A DNA stretch of 64,000 nt, taken from positions 2,108,001 to 2,172,000 of the forward strand of contig CAWJOU010000005.1 of NCBI GenBank assembly GCA_963844575.1. The letters run 5' to 3'. The notes beneath the pieces are model-generated. The model was not told the origin of the DNA. It searched no databases and was given only the letters and a program-made list of their open reading frames with translations. This stretch comes from DASZUK01 sp963844575 (GTDB lineage: Bacteria > Actinomycetota > Acidimicrobiia > Acidimicrobiales > RAAP-2). Shown piece after piece: positions 1-7,874 of this stretch. Positions within the stretch are counted from its first letter, which is position 1. Every line of letters begins with the position of its first letter. The translations under genes and the position numbers were made by a program.

Positions 1-756
1 GCGAGGCCGAGCCGAGACGTCGACGGCGCGGACGCCGAGCTCGCCGAGCAGCGCGGCGACGTCGGCAGTGGACGGAAGGCCGAGGGGGGACCCGAAGACG
101 AGATGGACCGCGGCCGTCACGCCCCAGCCGATGGCCAAGCTGCCGAGGACGTTGACCGGCAGCCCGTGGCCGCCGACGACCGAGGCCATGGCGACGAGGA
201 CGACGACGAGCTCGACCAACCGCTGGACCGTCCGGGCCAGGTACGGCAACGCGGCGGTGGCGATGGCCATGAACGCGGCGATTTGGAAGACCGGGAAGGT
301 CACGGAGTAGCCATCGATGACGACGCCGGTCCCTCGACCGCCATCGGCGCCGAGGATGAGGATGAGGATGCCGGTGACGGCGCCGGTGGCGAGCACGCTC
401 ACCCCGAGGTCGCGGGCCACGGTCCAGCGCCGGGCGACCAAGGCCAGCACGACCAGCACCGTGGCGACGCCGAACGCGCCGACGTCGTAGACCGTCGTGA
501 CGAGCCAGTCGATGCTGCCCGGCGGCGGACTGACGACGCGGGTGATCGTCCGGTCGACGCGGTAGCCGTAGCTGATGACGAGGAGGCACGCCAGCAGCCC
601 GACGACGGCCACGGCGACCCGGATGCCGTCACTGCCCCGCCGTCGCCGTTGGCCGTCCCCGATCGGCGCGAAGGCGATCGAGCGCCACCGTTGCCAGAGC
701 GACGGGGTCACCGCGTCGATGGCACCCTCGGCGACCCCGGCCGCGTCTGCACCCAT
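1..756 (-). CDS. N-terminal part of a polytopic membrane protein, lysylphosphatidylglycerol-synthase-like family (truncated by window edge)
   Basis: Reading the minus strand from ATG 756 gives 252 codons without a stop to position 1, so the C-terminus lies outside the window. The start has a strong ribosome binding site (GGGAGAGGG) a few bases upstream. About six hydrophobic segments are visible; the first is near residues 50-66. The segment ends in a soluble stretch (GLPSTADVAALLGELGV). That stretch resembles the link to the phosphotransferase-like part in large actinobacterial proteins carrying a lysylphosphatidylglycerol synthase/flippase C-terminal domain. The assignment rests on this architecture alone because the catalytic or flippase part is missing. 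It is divergent from the O-methyltransferase gene. Confidence 0.5.
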   Translation of the reverse strand, partial: MGADAAGVAEGAIDAVTPSLWQRWRSIAFAPIGDGQRRRRGSDGIRVAVAVVGLLACLLVISYGYRVDRTITRVVSPPPGSIDWLVTTVYDVGAFGVATVLVVLALVARRWTVARDLGVSVLATGAVTGILILILGADGGRGTGVVIDGYSVTFPVFQIAAFMAIATAALPYLARTVQRLVELVVVLVAMASVVGGHGLPVNVLGSLAIGWGVTAAVHLVFGSPLGLPSTADVAALLGELGVRAVDVSARPR

Positions 757-803
757 GCGCCCTCTCCCGTCTCGCATGAGCGATGACCCCTTTCGGCACG
801 ACA

Positions 804-825
804 GCCTATCGACGCGTCGATAGGC
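804..825. promoter_or_regulatory. 22-bp perfect palindrome in a divergent intergenic region (candidate operator)
   Basis: The sequence GCCTATCGACG followed directly by its exact reverse complement forms a loop-free 22-bp palindrome. It lies between the divergent membrane-protein and O-methyltransferase genes. A TAGGCT hexamer (minus strand, 808 to 803) that could be the -10 of the leftward gene overlaps its edge. A dimeric repressor could block that promoter. No regulator gene lies directly beside it. Confidence 0.45.
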
Positions 826-941
826 GAGCGAGGGTCCCGGATCCTCGCCGTCGGTCCGGTCCGCGCCGTGCGGGTGCCGTGCGGGCGCCGTGCGGGCGAC
901 ATCGGGTGACGCCGGGCGACCGACTGCGCTACGAATAGGGC

Positions 942-1610
942 ATGACCCAATCGCAATGGACGGCTGTCGACGACTACCTGACGAAGCTGCTCTTTCCGCC
1001 CGACGACGCGCTCGACCACGCGCTCGAGTCGGCCCAGGCCGGCGGCTTGCCGCCGATCAACGTGACCGCGGCGCAGGGCCAGCTCTTGCACATCCTGGCC
1101 AAGGCCCAGCAGGCACGGACGATCCTCGAGGTCGGGACGCTTGGTGGGTACAGCACGATTTGGCTGGCCCGAGCGCTGCCGGACGGCGGACGCGTCGTGA
1201 CGCTCGAGGTCGATCCTCATCACGCGGCGGTCGCGCAGGCGAACATCGACCGGGCCGGCGTGGCGGACGCCGTCGAGATCCGGGTCGGCCCGGCGATCGA
1301 CTCGCTCCCGGCGCTCGCCGCCGAAGGGTTCGGGCCGATCGACTTTGCGTTCATCGACGCCGACAAGCAGCACAACCCCGACTACTTCGAGTGGGCGATA
1401 AAGCTCTCCCGGGTCGGCACGACGATCGTCGTCGACAACGTCATCCGCGACGGCAAGGTCGTCGACCCGTCGTGCCACGACGCCGACGTCGAGGGCACCC
1501 GCCGGTTCAACGAGCGGCTGGCGGCCGAGAAGCGGGTGACGGCGACCGAGATCCAAACCGTCGGGAGCAAGGGCTACGACGGCTTCGCCATCGCGCTCGT
1601 CACGAGCTGA
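942..1610 (+). CDS. SAM-dependent O-methyltransferase, family 3 (CCoAMT/COMT-like)
   Basis: This 222-residue protein has the family's usual length. Motif I of the SAM-binding Rossmann fold is visible as EVGTLGGYS near residues 63-71. It is followed by an acidic strand end (TLEVDP), then FAFIDADK and VVDNVIRDG, which in this family carry the divalent metal and cofactor ligands. Such enzymes methylate catechol-like hydroxyls in the cytoplasm; the substrate here cannot be told. TACGAA lies 6 nt before the ATG and is a near-consensus -10 for a leaderless mRNA. It sits alone, 22 bp upstream of the GH5 gene. Confidence 0.85.
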   Translation: MTQSQWTAVDDYLTKLLFPPDDALDHALESAQAGGLPPINVTAAQGQLLHILAKAQQARTILEVGTLGGYSTIWLARALPDGGRVVTLEVDPHHAAVAQANIDRAGVADAVEIRVGPAIDSLPALAAEGFGPIDFAFIDADKQHNPDYFEWAIKLSRVGTTIVVDNVIRDGKVVDPSCHDADVEGTRRFNERLAAEKRVTATEIQTVGSKGYDGFAIALVTS

Positions 1611-1632
1611 CGACCGGCAGCCCCCGCGGCCG

Positions 1633-3795
1633 ATGACTCGCCATTCGTCTGGTCGCTGCCGTCGGTCCGTTCGTCGGTGCGGTGGACGACGGTGGCTCGT
1701 CACCGTGGTGGCCGCGGTCACCGCCGTCGGCTCGACGGTCGTCGTCGGTGCGGTGACGACCGCCGGTCGAGCGGCTGCCGGGACGACGCTGTCGGTCGCG
1801 GTCGACGGCAACCACTTCGTCGACGGCGCGGGCGCCACCATCCGGCTCCTCGGGGTGAACGTTCCGGGGACGGAGTATGCCTGTGAGGAGGGCTGGGCAT
1901 ACTCGTCGGTGCCGATCACGGCGGCATCGGCCGACGCCATCGCCGGTTGGGGCGCCGACGCGGTCCGGGTTCCCCTCAATGAGGACTGTTGGCTCGGGAT
2001 CAACGGCCAGCCGACCTACGACCACGCCGCCGGGGCTGCCGGCTACCAGGCGGCCGTTGAGGACTGGGTCGCCGATCTCAACGCGGCCGGCCTCTACGTC
2101 ATCCTCGACCTCCACTGGTCCGCCCCCGGCACCGACGTCGCGGACGGTCAGCGGCCGATGCCGGACACACACTCCGCCCAGTTCTGGTCGTCAGTGGCCA
2201 CAACGTTCAAGACGAACGACGCGGTCGTCTTCGACGCGTTCAACGAGCCGTACTCGCCGAAGACAGACGGCGTCTCGACACTGGCCGTGACCTGGACATG
2301 CTGGGAACACGGCCACTGCACCGTCCCGGTCACGAAGGACGGGACAACAGCCCACGGCGCGGCGACGTACACGGCGGTCGGGATGCAGACACTCGTGACG
2401 GCCATCCGGTCGACCGGGGCCAGCCAGCCGATCATGCTCGGTGGCCTCGACTACGCCAACGACCTGACGGGATGGCGCGCCCACGAGCCCGTCGATCCCG
2501 ACGGCGCGCTCGTTGCCTCGTTCCACAACTACGACCACGGCGGTGCTCCCGGCGCCTGCGACACCGTCACCTGTTGGAACGCGGACGTCGCACCGGTCGC
2601 CGCCGACGTACCGGTCGTCACCGGCGAGCTCGACGAGGGGTACGACTGCGTCGACCCGCCGAGCACAACGACCGGACCGACAAGCTTCGACGCCACGTAC
2701 ATGCGCTGGGCCGACGCGCACGGCGTGAGCTACGTCGCGTGGGGTTGGTACGTGCTGACAACAGCGGCCACTGACTGCTCGCTCCTGCCGGATGACGGAA
2801 GCGACGCGTACTCGCTCGTCACGAGCACCGCCGGCACACCGGTCGCACCCGACGGCACGACGTTGCGGGCGCACCTCGTGGGCCTGGCATCTGGGGGAGG
2901 GACGACACCACCGGCGACAAGTCCGCCCACCACGAACCCCACACCGCCGAGGCCACCGCCCGGCGCACCGTCGCCCCCGGGGACGACCGCGCCATCGCCA
3001 CCGACCGCGTCGGCGACGACTTTCGGCTACGACCTGGTCGGTGCGGACGGTGGCGTCTTCGTCTTCCCGCCGGGCGGCTCGGGTGGCTTCTACGGGTCCC
3101 TCCCCGGCCTCGGCGTCGATGTCGATGACATCGTCGGGATCGTGCCGTCGTCGGACGGTCGTGGCTACTTCCTCGTCGGCGCGGACGGCGGTGTCTTCAG
3201 TTTCGGCGACACGACGTACGAAGGATCCCTGCCCGGGCTCGGCGTGGCCGTCGATGACATCGTTGGGATCGTCCCGACGACGGACGATCGCGGTTACCTG
3301 CTCGTCGGCCGCGACGGCGGCGTCTTCGCGTTCGGCGACGCCCCGTTTTTCGGCTCGCTGCCCGCCGCCGGTGTGCACGTCGACGACGTCGTCGGGATCG
3401 CCGCCGCGGCCGGTGACACCGGCTACTGGGTCGTCCAGGCCGACGGGACGGTAACCGGGTTCGGTTCGGCCGAGGATTACGGGAACGCGTCCGCCGGCGC
3501 CGGTTCGATTACCGGTATCGCCGGGACGCCGGGCGGGACCGGGTATTGGGTCGTCACGTCGAACGGCGGCGTCGACGCCTACGGAACGGCGGCCTATCTC
3601 GGCTCACTGCCGGCGCTCGGGGTCACGCCGGCCAAGCCGGTCGTGTCCGTCGTCCCGACGACAGATGGCCGCGGCTACTGGCTCGTCGGCGCGGATGGCG
3701 GCATCTTCAGCTTCGGCGACGCCGTGAACCTCGGATCGCTGCCTGGTCTCGGTGTCGACGCCGACGACGTCGTCGGCGCGGTCCCGACGTCCTGA
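1633..3795 (+). CDS. Secreted GH5-family glycoside hydrolase (cellulase-like) with C-terminal beta-repeat domain
   Basis: The product has 720 residues. An Arg-rich N-terminus and hydrophobic segment (about residues 22-45) form a signal peptide or anchor. The GH5-type TIM barrel spans about 50-415. FDAFNEP (E205) supplies the expected acid/base glutamate and VTGELDEG (E332) the nucleophile. A Pro/Thr-rich linker follows (about 423-462). The C-terminus has roughly six repeats of about 43 residues with the core GYxLVGxDGGVFxFGD, the same repeat class as in the GH43 protein at 31.5 kb. The linker and repeats suggest a secreted enzyme held at the cell surface or on polysaccharide. Exact substrate (cellulose, mannan or other beta-glucan) is unresolved. 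The ATG has no clear ribosome binding site. Confidence 0.82.
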   Translation: MTRHSSGRCRRSVRRCGGRRWLVTVVAAVTAVGSTVVVGAVTTAGRAAAGTTLSVAVDGNHFVDGAGATIRLLGVNVPGTEYACEEGWAYSSVPITAASADAIAGWGADAVRVPLNEDCWLGINGQPTYDHAAGAAGYQAAVEDWVADLNAAGLYVILDLHWSAPGTDVADGQRPMPDTHSAQFWSSVATTFKTNDAVVFDAFNEPYSPKTDGVSTLAVTWTCWEHGHCTVPVTKDGTTAHGAATYTAVGMQTLVTAIRSTGASQPIMLGGLDYANDLTGWRAHEPVDPDGALVASFHNYDHGGAPGACDTVTCWNADVAPVAADVPVVTGELDEGYDCVDPPSTTTGPTSFDATYMRWADAHGVSYVAWGWYVLTTAATDCSLLPDDGSDAYSLVTSTAGTPVAPDGTTLRAHLVGLASGGGTTPPATSPPTTNPTPPRPPPGAPSPPGTTAPSPPTASATTFGYDLVGADGGVFVFPPGGSGGFYGSLPGLGVDVDDIVGIVPSSDGRGYFLVGADGGVFSFGDTTYEGSLPGLGVAVDDIVGIVPTTDDRGYLLVGRDGGVFAFGDAPFFGSLPAAGVHVDDVVGIAAAAGDTGYWVVQADGTVTGFGSAEDYGNASAGAGSITGIAGTPGGTGYWVVTSNGGVDAYGTAAYLGSLPALGVTPAKPVVSVVPTTDGRGYWLVGADGGIFSFGDAVNLGSLPGLGVDADDVVGAVPTS

Positions 3796-3807
3796 CTCGA
3801 AGCCGGT

Positions 3808-4953
3808 TCAGCCGCCTGGGCCGGCCGCACCGACCGACGACGCTCCGGCCGGCGCGGTCCACCGTTCCTCGATCCGGCCGAAGCGCCAGACCGCGACGGC
3901 GACGGCCCAGGTGACGATGAAGAGGCCGACGATGACGAAGCCGGCGGTGTTGATGTCGAACCCGCCGACCGCGTGCCAGAAGCCGCCCTGCCAGCCGGCT
4001 TCGGTTCCGAGCAGGCCGAGCAGCTCGACGGTGCCGATGAAGAAGGCGACCGTGACGGACAGCCCGGTGATGACGAGGTTGTAGTACACCTTCCGGGCCG
4101 GCTGGGAGAACGCCCAGTCGTAGGCGAAGTTCATGAAGCACCCGTCGAGCGTGTCGAAGAGGCTCATCCCGGCGGCGAAGAGGACCGGTAGGGAGAGGAT
4201 CGCCCAGAACGGGAGGCCGCTGGCGACGGCCGTCCCGGACAGGACGAGCAACGCGACCTCCGTCGCGGTGTCGAACCCCAACCCGAACAGGATGCCGACC
4301 GGGTACATCTTCCACGGCGCGTCGACCCGGCGGGCGAGCGGCCCGAAGAACCGGTTCATCAGGCCGCGCTGGTCGAGCTGCCGTTCGAGCTCGCCGTCGT
4401 CGAACCGGCCCCGCCGGAGGTCCCGGGAGACGCGGACGATCGAGAGCAGGACCACGACGTTGAGGGCGGCGATGACGTAGAGGAACGCGCCGGAGACCGT
4501 CGTCCCGACGACGCCGGTCACGTCGTGCAAGCCCGACGCGCCGTGGTGCACCTGCGCGTCGACGGCCCGGAGGCCGAGACCGAGGAGGACAGTCAGGGCG
4601 AAGACGACCGTCGAGTGCCCGAGTGAGAAGAAGAAGCCGACGCTCATCGGGCGCTTCCCCTCGGCCATCAGCTTCCGGGTCGTGTTGTCGATCGCCGCGA
4701 TGTGGTCGGCGTCGAACGCATGGCGCATCCCGAGCGTCAGCGCCAGGATGCCGGTCCCGACACCGAACACGTCCGTCCGGCTCACCCGGTAGTGGTGCGG
4801 CGCGGCCGCGAGGAGCAGGACGAAGCCGACGGCGAAGAGCCCGATAATGGCGACCGCCATGCCGCCGAGGCGAGCCCGTTCCCGGGGGGTCAGCGACGCG
4901 ACGGCCCGCCGGAGGGGGGTCGAAAGACGTAGGCATCGATCGCTGACGGCCAC
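3808..4953 (-). CDS. Nickel/cobalt permease, NiCoT (HoxN/NixA) family
   Basis: This is a polytopic inner-membrane protein of 381 residues with about eight hydrophobic segments. The family signature RHAFDADHIAAIDN (HX4DH) is clear, followed by the conserved SLGHST segment and GLGFDTATEV, both typical of NiCoT carriers that import Ni2+ and/or Co2+. Start GTG 4953 is chosen because TACGGT (minus strand 4967-4962) lies 8 nt upstream, fitting a leaderless promoter; TTG 4956 is an alternative. A Nur-type operator sits just upstream of this -10. It is divergent from the Fur/Nur-like regulator. It converges on the GH5 gene with a 12-bp gap. Confidence 0.92.
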   Translation of the reverse strand: MAVSDRCLRLSTPLRRAVASLTPRERARLGGMAVAIIGLFAVGFVLLLAAAPHHYRVSRTDVFGVGTGILALTLGMRHAFDADHIAAIDNTTRKLMAEGKRPMSVGFFFSLGHSTVVFALTVLLGLGLRAVDAQVHHGASGLHDVTGVVGTTVSGAFLYVIAALNVVVLLSIVRVSRDLRRGRFDDGELERQLDQRGLMNRFFGPLARRVDAPWKMYPVGILFGLGFDTATEVALLVLSGTAVASGLPFWAILSLPVLFAAGMSLFDTLDGCFMNFAYDWAFSQPARKVYYNLVITGLSVTVAFFIGTVELLGLLGTEAGWQGGFWHAVGGFDINTAGFVIVGLFIVTWAVAVAVWRFGRIEERWTAPAGASSVGAAGPGG

Positions 4954-4972
4954 CAATGCTCACCGTACCCTA

Positions 4973-4989
4973 TTGCGAATGATTTGCAA
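4973..4989. promoter_or_regulatory. Nur-box-like operator between the Ni/Co permease and regulator genes
   Basis: TTGCGA-N5-TTGCAA matches the nickel-responsive Nur operator described in Streptomyces coelicolor (tTGCaa-N5-ttGCAA) at 11 of 12 half-site positions. It lies in the 62-bp gap between the divergent genes, immediately upstream of the -10 of the permease and over the -35 region of the regulator. One bound dimer could therefore repress both. Confidence 0.75.
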
Positions 4990-5003
4990 CTGATTGCGCC
5001 GTC

Positions 5004-5009
5004 TAACGT
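5004..5009 (+). promoter_or_regulatory. -10 element of a leaderless promoter for the Nur-like gene
   Basis: TAACGT lies exactly 6 nt before ATG 5016, the spacing expected if transcription starts on the A of the start codon. The -35 region coincides with the Nur-like box, which fits autoregulation. Confidence 0.5.
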
Positions 5010-5015
5010 GACGTC

Positions 5016-5537
5016 ATGAGCCGGCCGGTCGTCCCGCGGGTTCCCCGTGAGGCTGTCACCGCCCCCATTCCTGGCGCCCCTACGGTCGCCGCCCCAGCCG
5101 TCGCGGCCCATCCGGCGACGGTCGACGATGTTCTCGCCCTCATGCGGGCCAAAGGCGGCCGGGCGACGCTGTCGCGGCGCCTGCTGCTCGAAGTGCTCTT
5201 CGAGGCCGGCGACCACCGCACCGCCGAGGAGCTGGCCGACGACGTCCAGCGCCGCGCGCCGGACGTCCACCTCTCGACGATCTACCGCAACCTCGACGAC
5301 CTCCAAGAGCTCGGCGTCGTCGTCCACTCGCACCTCGGCCACGGTCCGGCGACGTACCAGCTGGCATCGATGGCCCACTCCCACTTCATCTGCGAGCAGT
5401 GCGGCGCGATGATCGAGGCACCCGACGAGCTGTTCGACGGTCTCGCCCGGACGGCCAAGACCCGGCACGGGTTCGTCATCGACCCCCACCACTTCGCCAT
5501 CCTCGGCCGCTGCAGCGACTGCCAGTCATCCGGCTAG
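5016..5537 (+). CDS. nur: Fur-family metalloregulator, probably Nur (nickel-responsive)
   Basis: The product has 173 residues, of which about 30 form a non-conserved N-terminal extension. The Fur winged helix (about 40-105) contains the signature HLSTIYRNLDDLQELGVV. The dimerisation and metal domain has AHSHFICEQCG and a C-terminal CSDC, giving two CxxC pairs for structural zinc plus His-rich metal ligands. Fur, Zur and Nur share this fold. The Nur assignment comes from the adjoining NiCoT gene and the Nur-type box between them, not from metal ligands alone. With Ni2+ bound it would repress nickel uptake. Confidence 0.8.
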   Translation: MSRPVVPRVPREAVTAPIPGAPTVAAPAVAAHPATVDDVLALMRAKGGRATLSRRLLLEVLFEAGDHRTAEELADDVQRRAPDVHLSTIYRNLDDLQELGVVVHSHLGHGPATYQLASMAHSHFICEQCGAMIEAPDELFDGLARTAKTRHGFVIDPHHFAILGRCSDCQSSG

Positions 5538-5648
5538 TAACCCGGCCGCCCCGTCGGTAACGCCGGCCGCCCCGTCAGCGGTCCGCGCCGCCATCGAGGC
5601 CGTCAGCACCCGCTCGCGCCGCCACCGAGGCCATCGGCGCCCGCTCGC
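5537..5648 (+). repeat. Two imperfect tandem duplications in the gap after nur
   Basis: The 225-bp gap between nur and the next gene contains two back-to-back duplications. A unit of about 20 bp starting GTAAC occurs at 5537-5556 and 5557-5577. A 31-bp unit occurs at 5587-5617 and 5618-5648 with 27 of 31 bases identical. I see no open reading frame, terminator or known element here. Slippage duplication is the simplest reading. Confidence 0.6.
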
Positions 5649-5762
5649 GCCGTAAGACGGGCGGTCGGGGCCGAGTCGTGATATCGATGGGATCCGCAAT
5701 CGGGAGGCGGACGACGTCGAGGCGTGGTAGCGCCCGGACAGGATCGGACAAGGAGAGGTGTC

Positions 5763-6233
5763 GTGGGCAAGCTCTACGGATCGTTGGCGGTGCTGGTCCT
5801 CGTCTTCTCGGCCGCCATGTGCTTCATCACGCTCGGCGTCTACGACCTGACGTGGTGGTGGTCGGTCATCGGCGTCGGCATCCTCATCGTCTTCGCCGCC
5901 CTCGGCGGGCTGCTCATCCCGGCGGCCCGCAAGCAGGTCGCGGAGGAGGACAAGAAGACGGCCAACGGCATCATGCAGCTCTTCGGCGCGTTCCTCATGA
6001 CGGAGTTCCTGGTGATGGCCCTCATCTGCTGGATCCTCGGCAACCGGAGCCTCAACGGCAACAACGCCTACCAGGTGCTCGGCCTGCTCATCTTCCTGGC
6101 CCTGCTCGGCGCGGGCGCCCAGGGCGTCATCGTCACGTTCGGCCGCTGGCTGTACTTCCGCAATGAGGTCGTCGCCGCCCACCGCGCCGCCCAGGTGGCC
6201 CAGGCGGCGCACGAGCCGACGCCAGCGCACTGA
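5763..6233 (+). CDS. Small membrane protein with four transmembrane segments, function unknown
   Basis: The product has 156 residues from GTG 5763, chosen because AGGAGAGG lies 4-11 nt upstream; an in-frame ATG at 5724 lacks such a site. Four hydrophobic segments are evident, two before and two after a charged loop (AARKQVAEEDKKTANG). The N-terminus has a WWWSVIGVG segment and the C-terminal tail is Ala/Pro-rich. I do not recognise the family. It stands alone between nur and another hypothetical gene. Confidence 0.7.
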   Translation: MGKLYGSLAVLVLVFSAAMCFITLGVYDLTWWWSVIGVGILIVFAALGGLLIPAARKQVAEEDKKTANGIMQLFGAFLMTEFLVMALICWILGNRSLNGNNAYQVLGLLIFLALLGAGAQGVIVTFGRWLYFRNEVVAAHRAAQVAQAAHEPTPAH

Positions 6234-6240
6234 CCCCGAT

Positions 6241-6270
6241 CTGACCGGCCGGCTCTGACGGGCCGGTCAG
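6241..6270. terminator. 10-bp perfect inverted repeat after the 4-TM gene (possible terminator)
   Basis: CTGACCGGCC at 6241-6250 pairs exactly with GGCCGGTCAG at 6261-6270 around a 10-nt loop, starting 7 nt after the stop codon. There is no T-run, so it would act as a hairpin-only terminator or RNA 3' stabiliser. Confidence 0.45.
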
Positions 6271-6315
6271 CCCCGGCCTCGCCGCCCGCCGCCGGCCCTC
6301 ACCGCCGGCCAGCCT

Positions 6316-6343
6316 CGCCGCCGCCGCCGCCGCCGCCGCCGCC
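6316..6343 (+). repeat. CGC trinucleotide run (about nine units)
   Basis: An uninterrupted run of CGC/GCC triplets of 28 nt lies 28 bp upstream of the -10 of the next gene. Its length could vary by slippage and alter promoter spacing, but no function is shown. Confidence 0.7.
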
Positions 6344-6370
6344 CGCCGGTCGGGCCGGAGCGGCGGCCCG

Positions 6371-6376
6371 TAGACT
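6371..6376 (+). promoter_or_regulatory. -10 element of a leaderless promoter
   Basis: TAGACT lies exactly 6 nt before ATG 6383, matching the TAnnnT spacing seen for other leaderless starts in this window. Confidence 0.45.
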
Positions 6377-6382
6377 TCGACC

Positions 6383-6997
6383 ATGACCGCGTCGGCTACG
6401 CCGGTGATCGTCGGGGCGCTGCTGTTCCTCTGCGTGGCCGCCACTGTGGCGCTGGGGGCCGCGTTCTACGGCTGGCGATGGGCTCGCCGCCGCCTGCTGA
6501 TCGCCCGGGCGGCCTGGCGCGGCGTCGAGCGGACGTGGATGGCGACCCGCACGGGGCGAACGGTGCTCGGCGGCTGGCACCATCTCGTGGGTGCCGGCAC
6601 CGCCGGGCCGGCGGGTAACGGGCGGACGATCCCGTTGCCGGAGCTGCGCCGCCAGCTCTGGCAGGGCGTCGGCGACGCGGACCGGGCGGTGCGCGATGCC
6701 GCGGCCGCCGGTGCGCCGGTCGGCGACCTGCCGTCCCTCCAGCGTCGGTTGCGGTCGACGGCCACCGCGCTGGACGGCCTGCTGGCGACCGCGGATGATC
6801 GGCACCTGTCCGGCGTCCGCCGGCAGGTCGCCGACGTGCTGTCGACGGCGAGCGCGATCCGGTCGGCGGCGACCGCGGCGACCGTGGCGGTGGTCAGCGA
6901 TGCCACCGACCTGCATTTGCGCGAGCTCGTCGCGGACACCGATCGCGAGGTCCAGAGCCTGGCGGCCGGGGTCGATCGGTCACGCTTGACGCAATGA
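6383..6997 (+). CDS. Single-pass membrane protein with helical cytoplasmic domain, unknown function
   Basis: The product has 204 residues. One N-terminal transmembrane segment (about residues 8-30) is followed by a positively charged border (WRWARRRLL). The rest is an Ala/Arg/Asp-rich region with heptad-like helices (LRRQLWQGVGDADRAVRD, LQRRLRSTATALDGLL). This is the pattern of a coiled-coil domain anchored at the membrane. ATG 6383 is supported by a leaderless-type -10. No family recognised. Confidence 0.6.
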   Translation: MTASATPVIVGALLFLCVAATVALGAAFYGWRWARRRLLIARAAWRGVERTWMATRTGRTVLGGWHHLVGAGTAGPAGNGRTIPLPELRRQLWQGVGDADRAVRDAAAAGAPVGDLPSLQRRLRSTATALDGLLATADDRHLSGVRRQVADVLSTASAIRSAATAATVAVVSDATDLHLRELVADTDREVQSLAAGVDRSRLTQ

Positions 6998-7194
6998 GCG
7001 AGCAGGCCGACGTCGTCGTGCTCGGTCCCGACGTCGAGCCTGGCCGAGATGATCGACGCCTGTCCGACGTTCCACCGGGCGATCGAGACGGCGATCGACG
7101 ATCTCGGCGATCGGCCGAAACGACGGTAAAACGTATGTACACAAGGGAGGTTGCGCTACCGTTGCCCGATGATTCATAGGTATTTGGGGGGGCA
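6998..7194. other. Intergenic region before the TetR gene
   Basis: This 197-bp stretch contains no convincing gene. Two short reading frames (6994-7179 and 7049-7129) lack support. An AT-richer patch at 7128-7150, containing the near-palindromic ACGTATGTACAC, lies about 45-65 bp before the TetR start. It is the best candidate for the promoter and operator of that gene. Confidence 0.35.
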
Positions 7195-7764
7195 GTGCCG
7201 GCTCGCCCGCTGAGCCTGGAGCAGCGACAGAAGATTCGCGAGACGGTCCTCGGGCTGGCCGTCGACCACGGCTTCGACGGCTGGCGGATCAGCGACGTCA
7301 TCGACCAGACCGGCATCTCGTCTCGCACGCTCTACAAGTACTACCCGTCCAAGGAGTACCTGCTCCTCGACGCCATGATCGAGACGGCGAGCCACATGCT
7401 CGCCAACCTGGTCGACGAGGCCGTGGCGGGCAAGACGCCACGGGTGCGCGTCCTGCGGACGCTCAACTCCCTGACGAACGCCCTCGTCGGGTCGCCGTCG
7501 AGCAGCCGGGCGATGGTCCGGGCGCTGACGTGTGGTCAGGAGGCCGTCGCGCCGATGCTCCGGACGTTCAACAACTCGATGCACCTCGTCGTCGCCCGGG
7601 CGATCGCCGGCGGTGAGCCGGACGACGCCGAGTGGGACATCGCCGGCATCGTCCAGCAGGTCTGGTTCTCGGCGGCGATCTCCTGGGCGGCCGACATCCA
7701 CGGCCCGGAGTACATGGAGGAGTCCGTCATCCGGCTCCTCCACCTCATCGACAAGACAGGCTGA
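7195..7764 (+). CDS. TetR-family transcriptional regulator
   Basis: The product has 189 residues, the usual TetR length. The N-terminal helix-turn-helix (about residues 8-55) is clear: WRISDVIDQTGISSRTLYKYYPSKEYLL. The C-terminal ligand domain is helical and resembles regulators of lipid or sterol metabolism, but the ligand cannot be read from sequence. Start GTG 7195 follows a G-rich stretch. It is separated from the kdp operon by 110 bp, so it may act on its own promoter rather than on kdp. Confidence 0.85.
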   Translation: MPARPLSLEQRQKIRETVLGLAVDHGFDGWRISDVIDQTGISSRTLYKYYPSKEYLLLDAMIETASHMLANLVDEAVAGKTPRVRVLRTLNSLTNALVGSPSSSRAMVRALTCGQEAVAPMLRTFNNSMHLVVARAIAGGEPDDAEWDIAGIVQQVWFSAAISWAADIHGPEYMEESVIRLLHLIDKTG

Positions 7765-7803
7765 CCCGGTCGCGGCCGCCGGCCGTCGAAGACCACCGGG
7801 GCG

Positions 7804-7820
7804 TTTACGAATCGTTTACG
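7804..7820 (+). promoter_or_regulatory. KdpE-type operator: direct repeat TTTACG-N5-TTTACG
   Basis: Two identical TTTACG hexamers are spaced 11 bp centre to centre, the arrangement bound by OmpR-class dimers. It closely matches the E. coli KdpE site (TTTATA-N5-TTTACA). The repeat ends 54 bp before the first kdp open reading frame, and kdpE is present in this locus. Confidence 0.7.
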
Positions 7821-7874
7821 GGTCCCGACGCGACGTACACCCCCTGTTGACGGCGCCGGGCGCAGAGTGGGCGC

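Noticed and set aside
804..825. The 22-bp palindrome read as a transcription terminator
   Set aside because: It lies between two divergent gene starts and has no T-run, so an operator is more likely than a terminator.
7049..7129. A 26-codon frame ending in IETAIDDLGDRPKRR that looks protein-like
   Set aside because: It could be the remnant of a gene tail, but it is too short and lacks a ribosome binding site or -10, so it was not listed.
6994..7179. A 61-codon frame overlapping the stop of the 6383 gene (ATGA)
   Set aside because: Composition changes to Arg/Asp-rich without structure, and it has no resemblance to a family.
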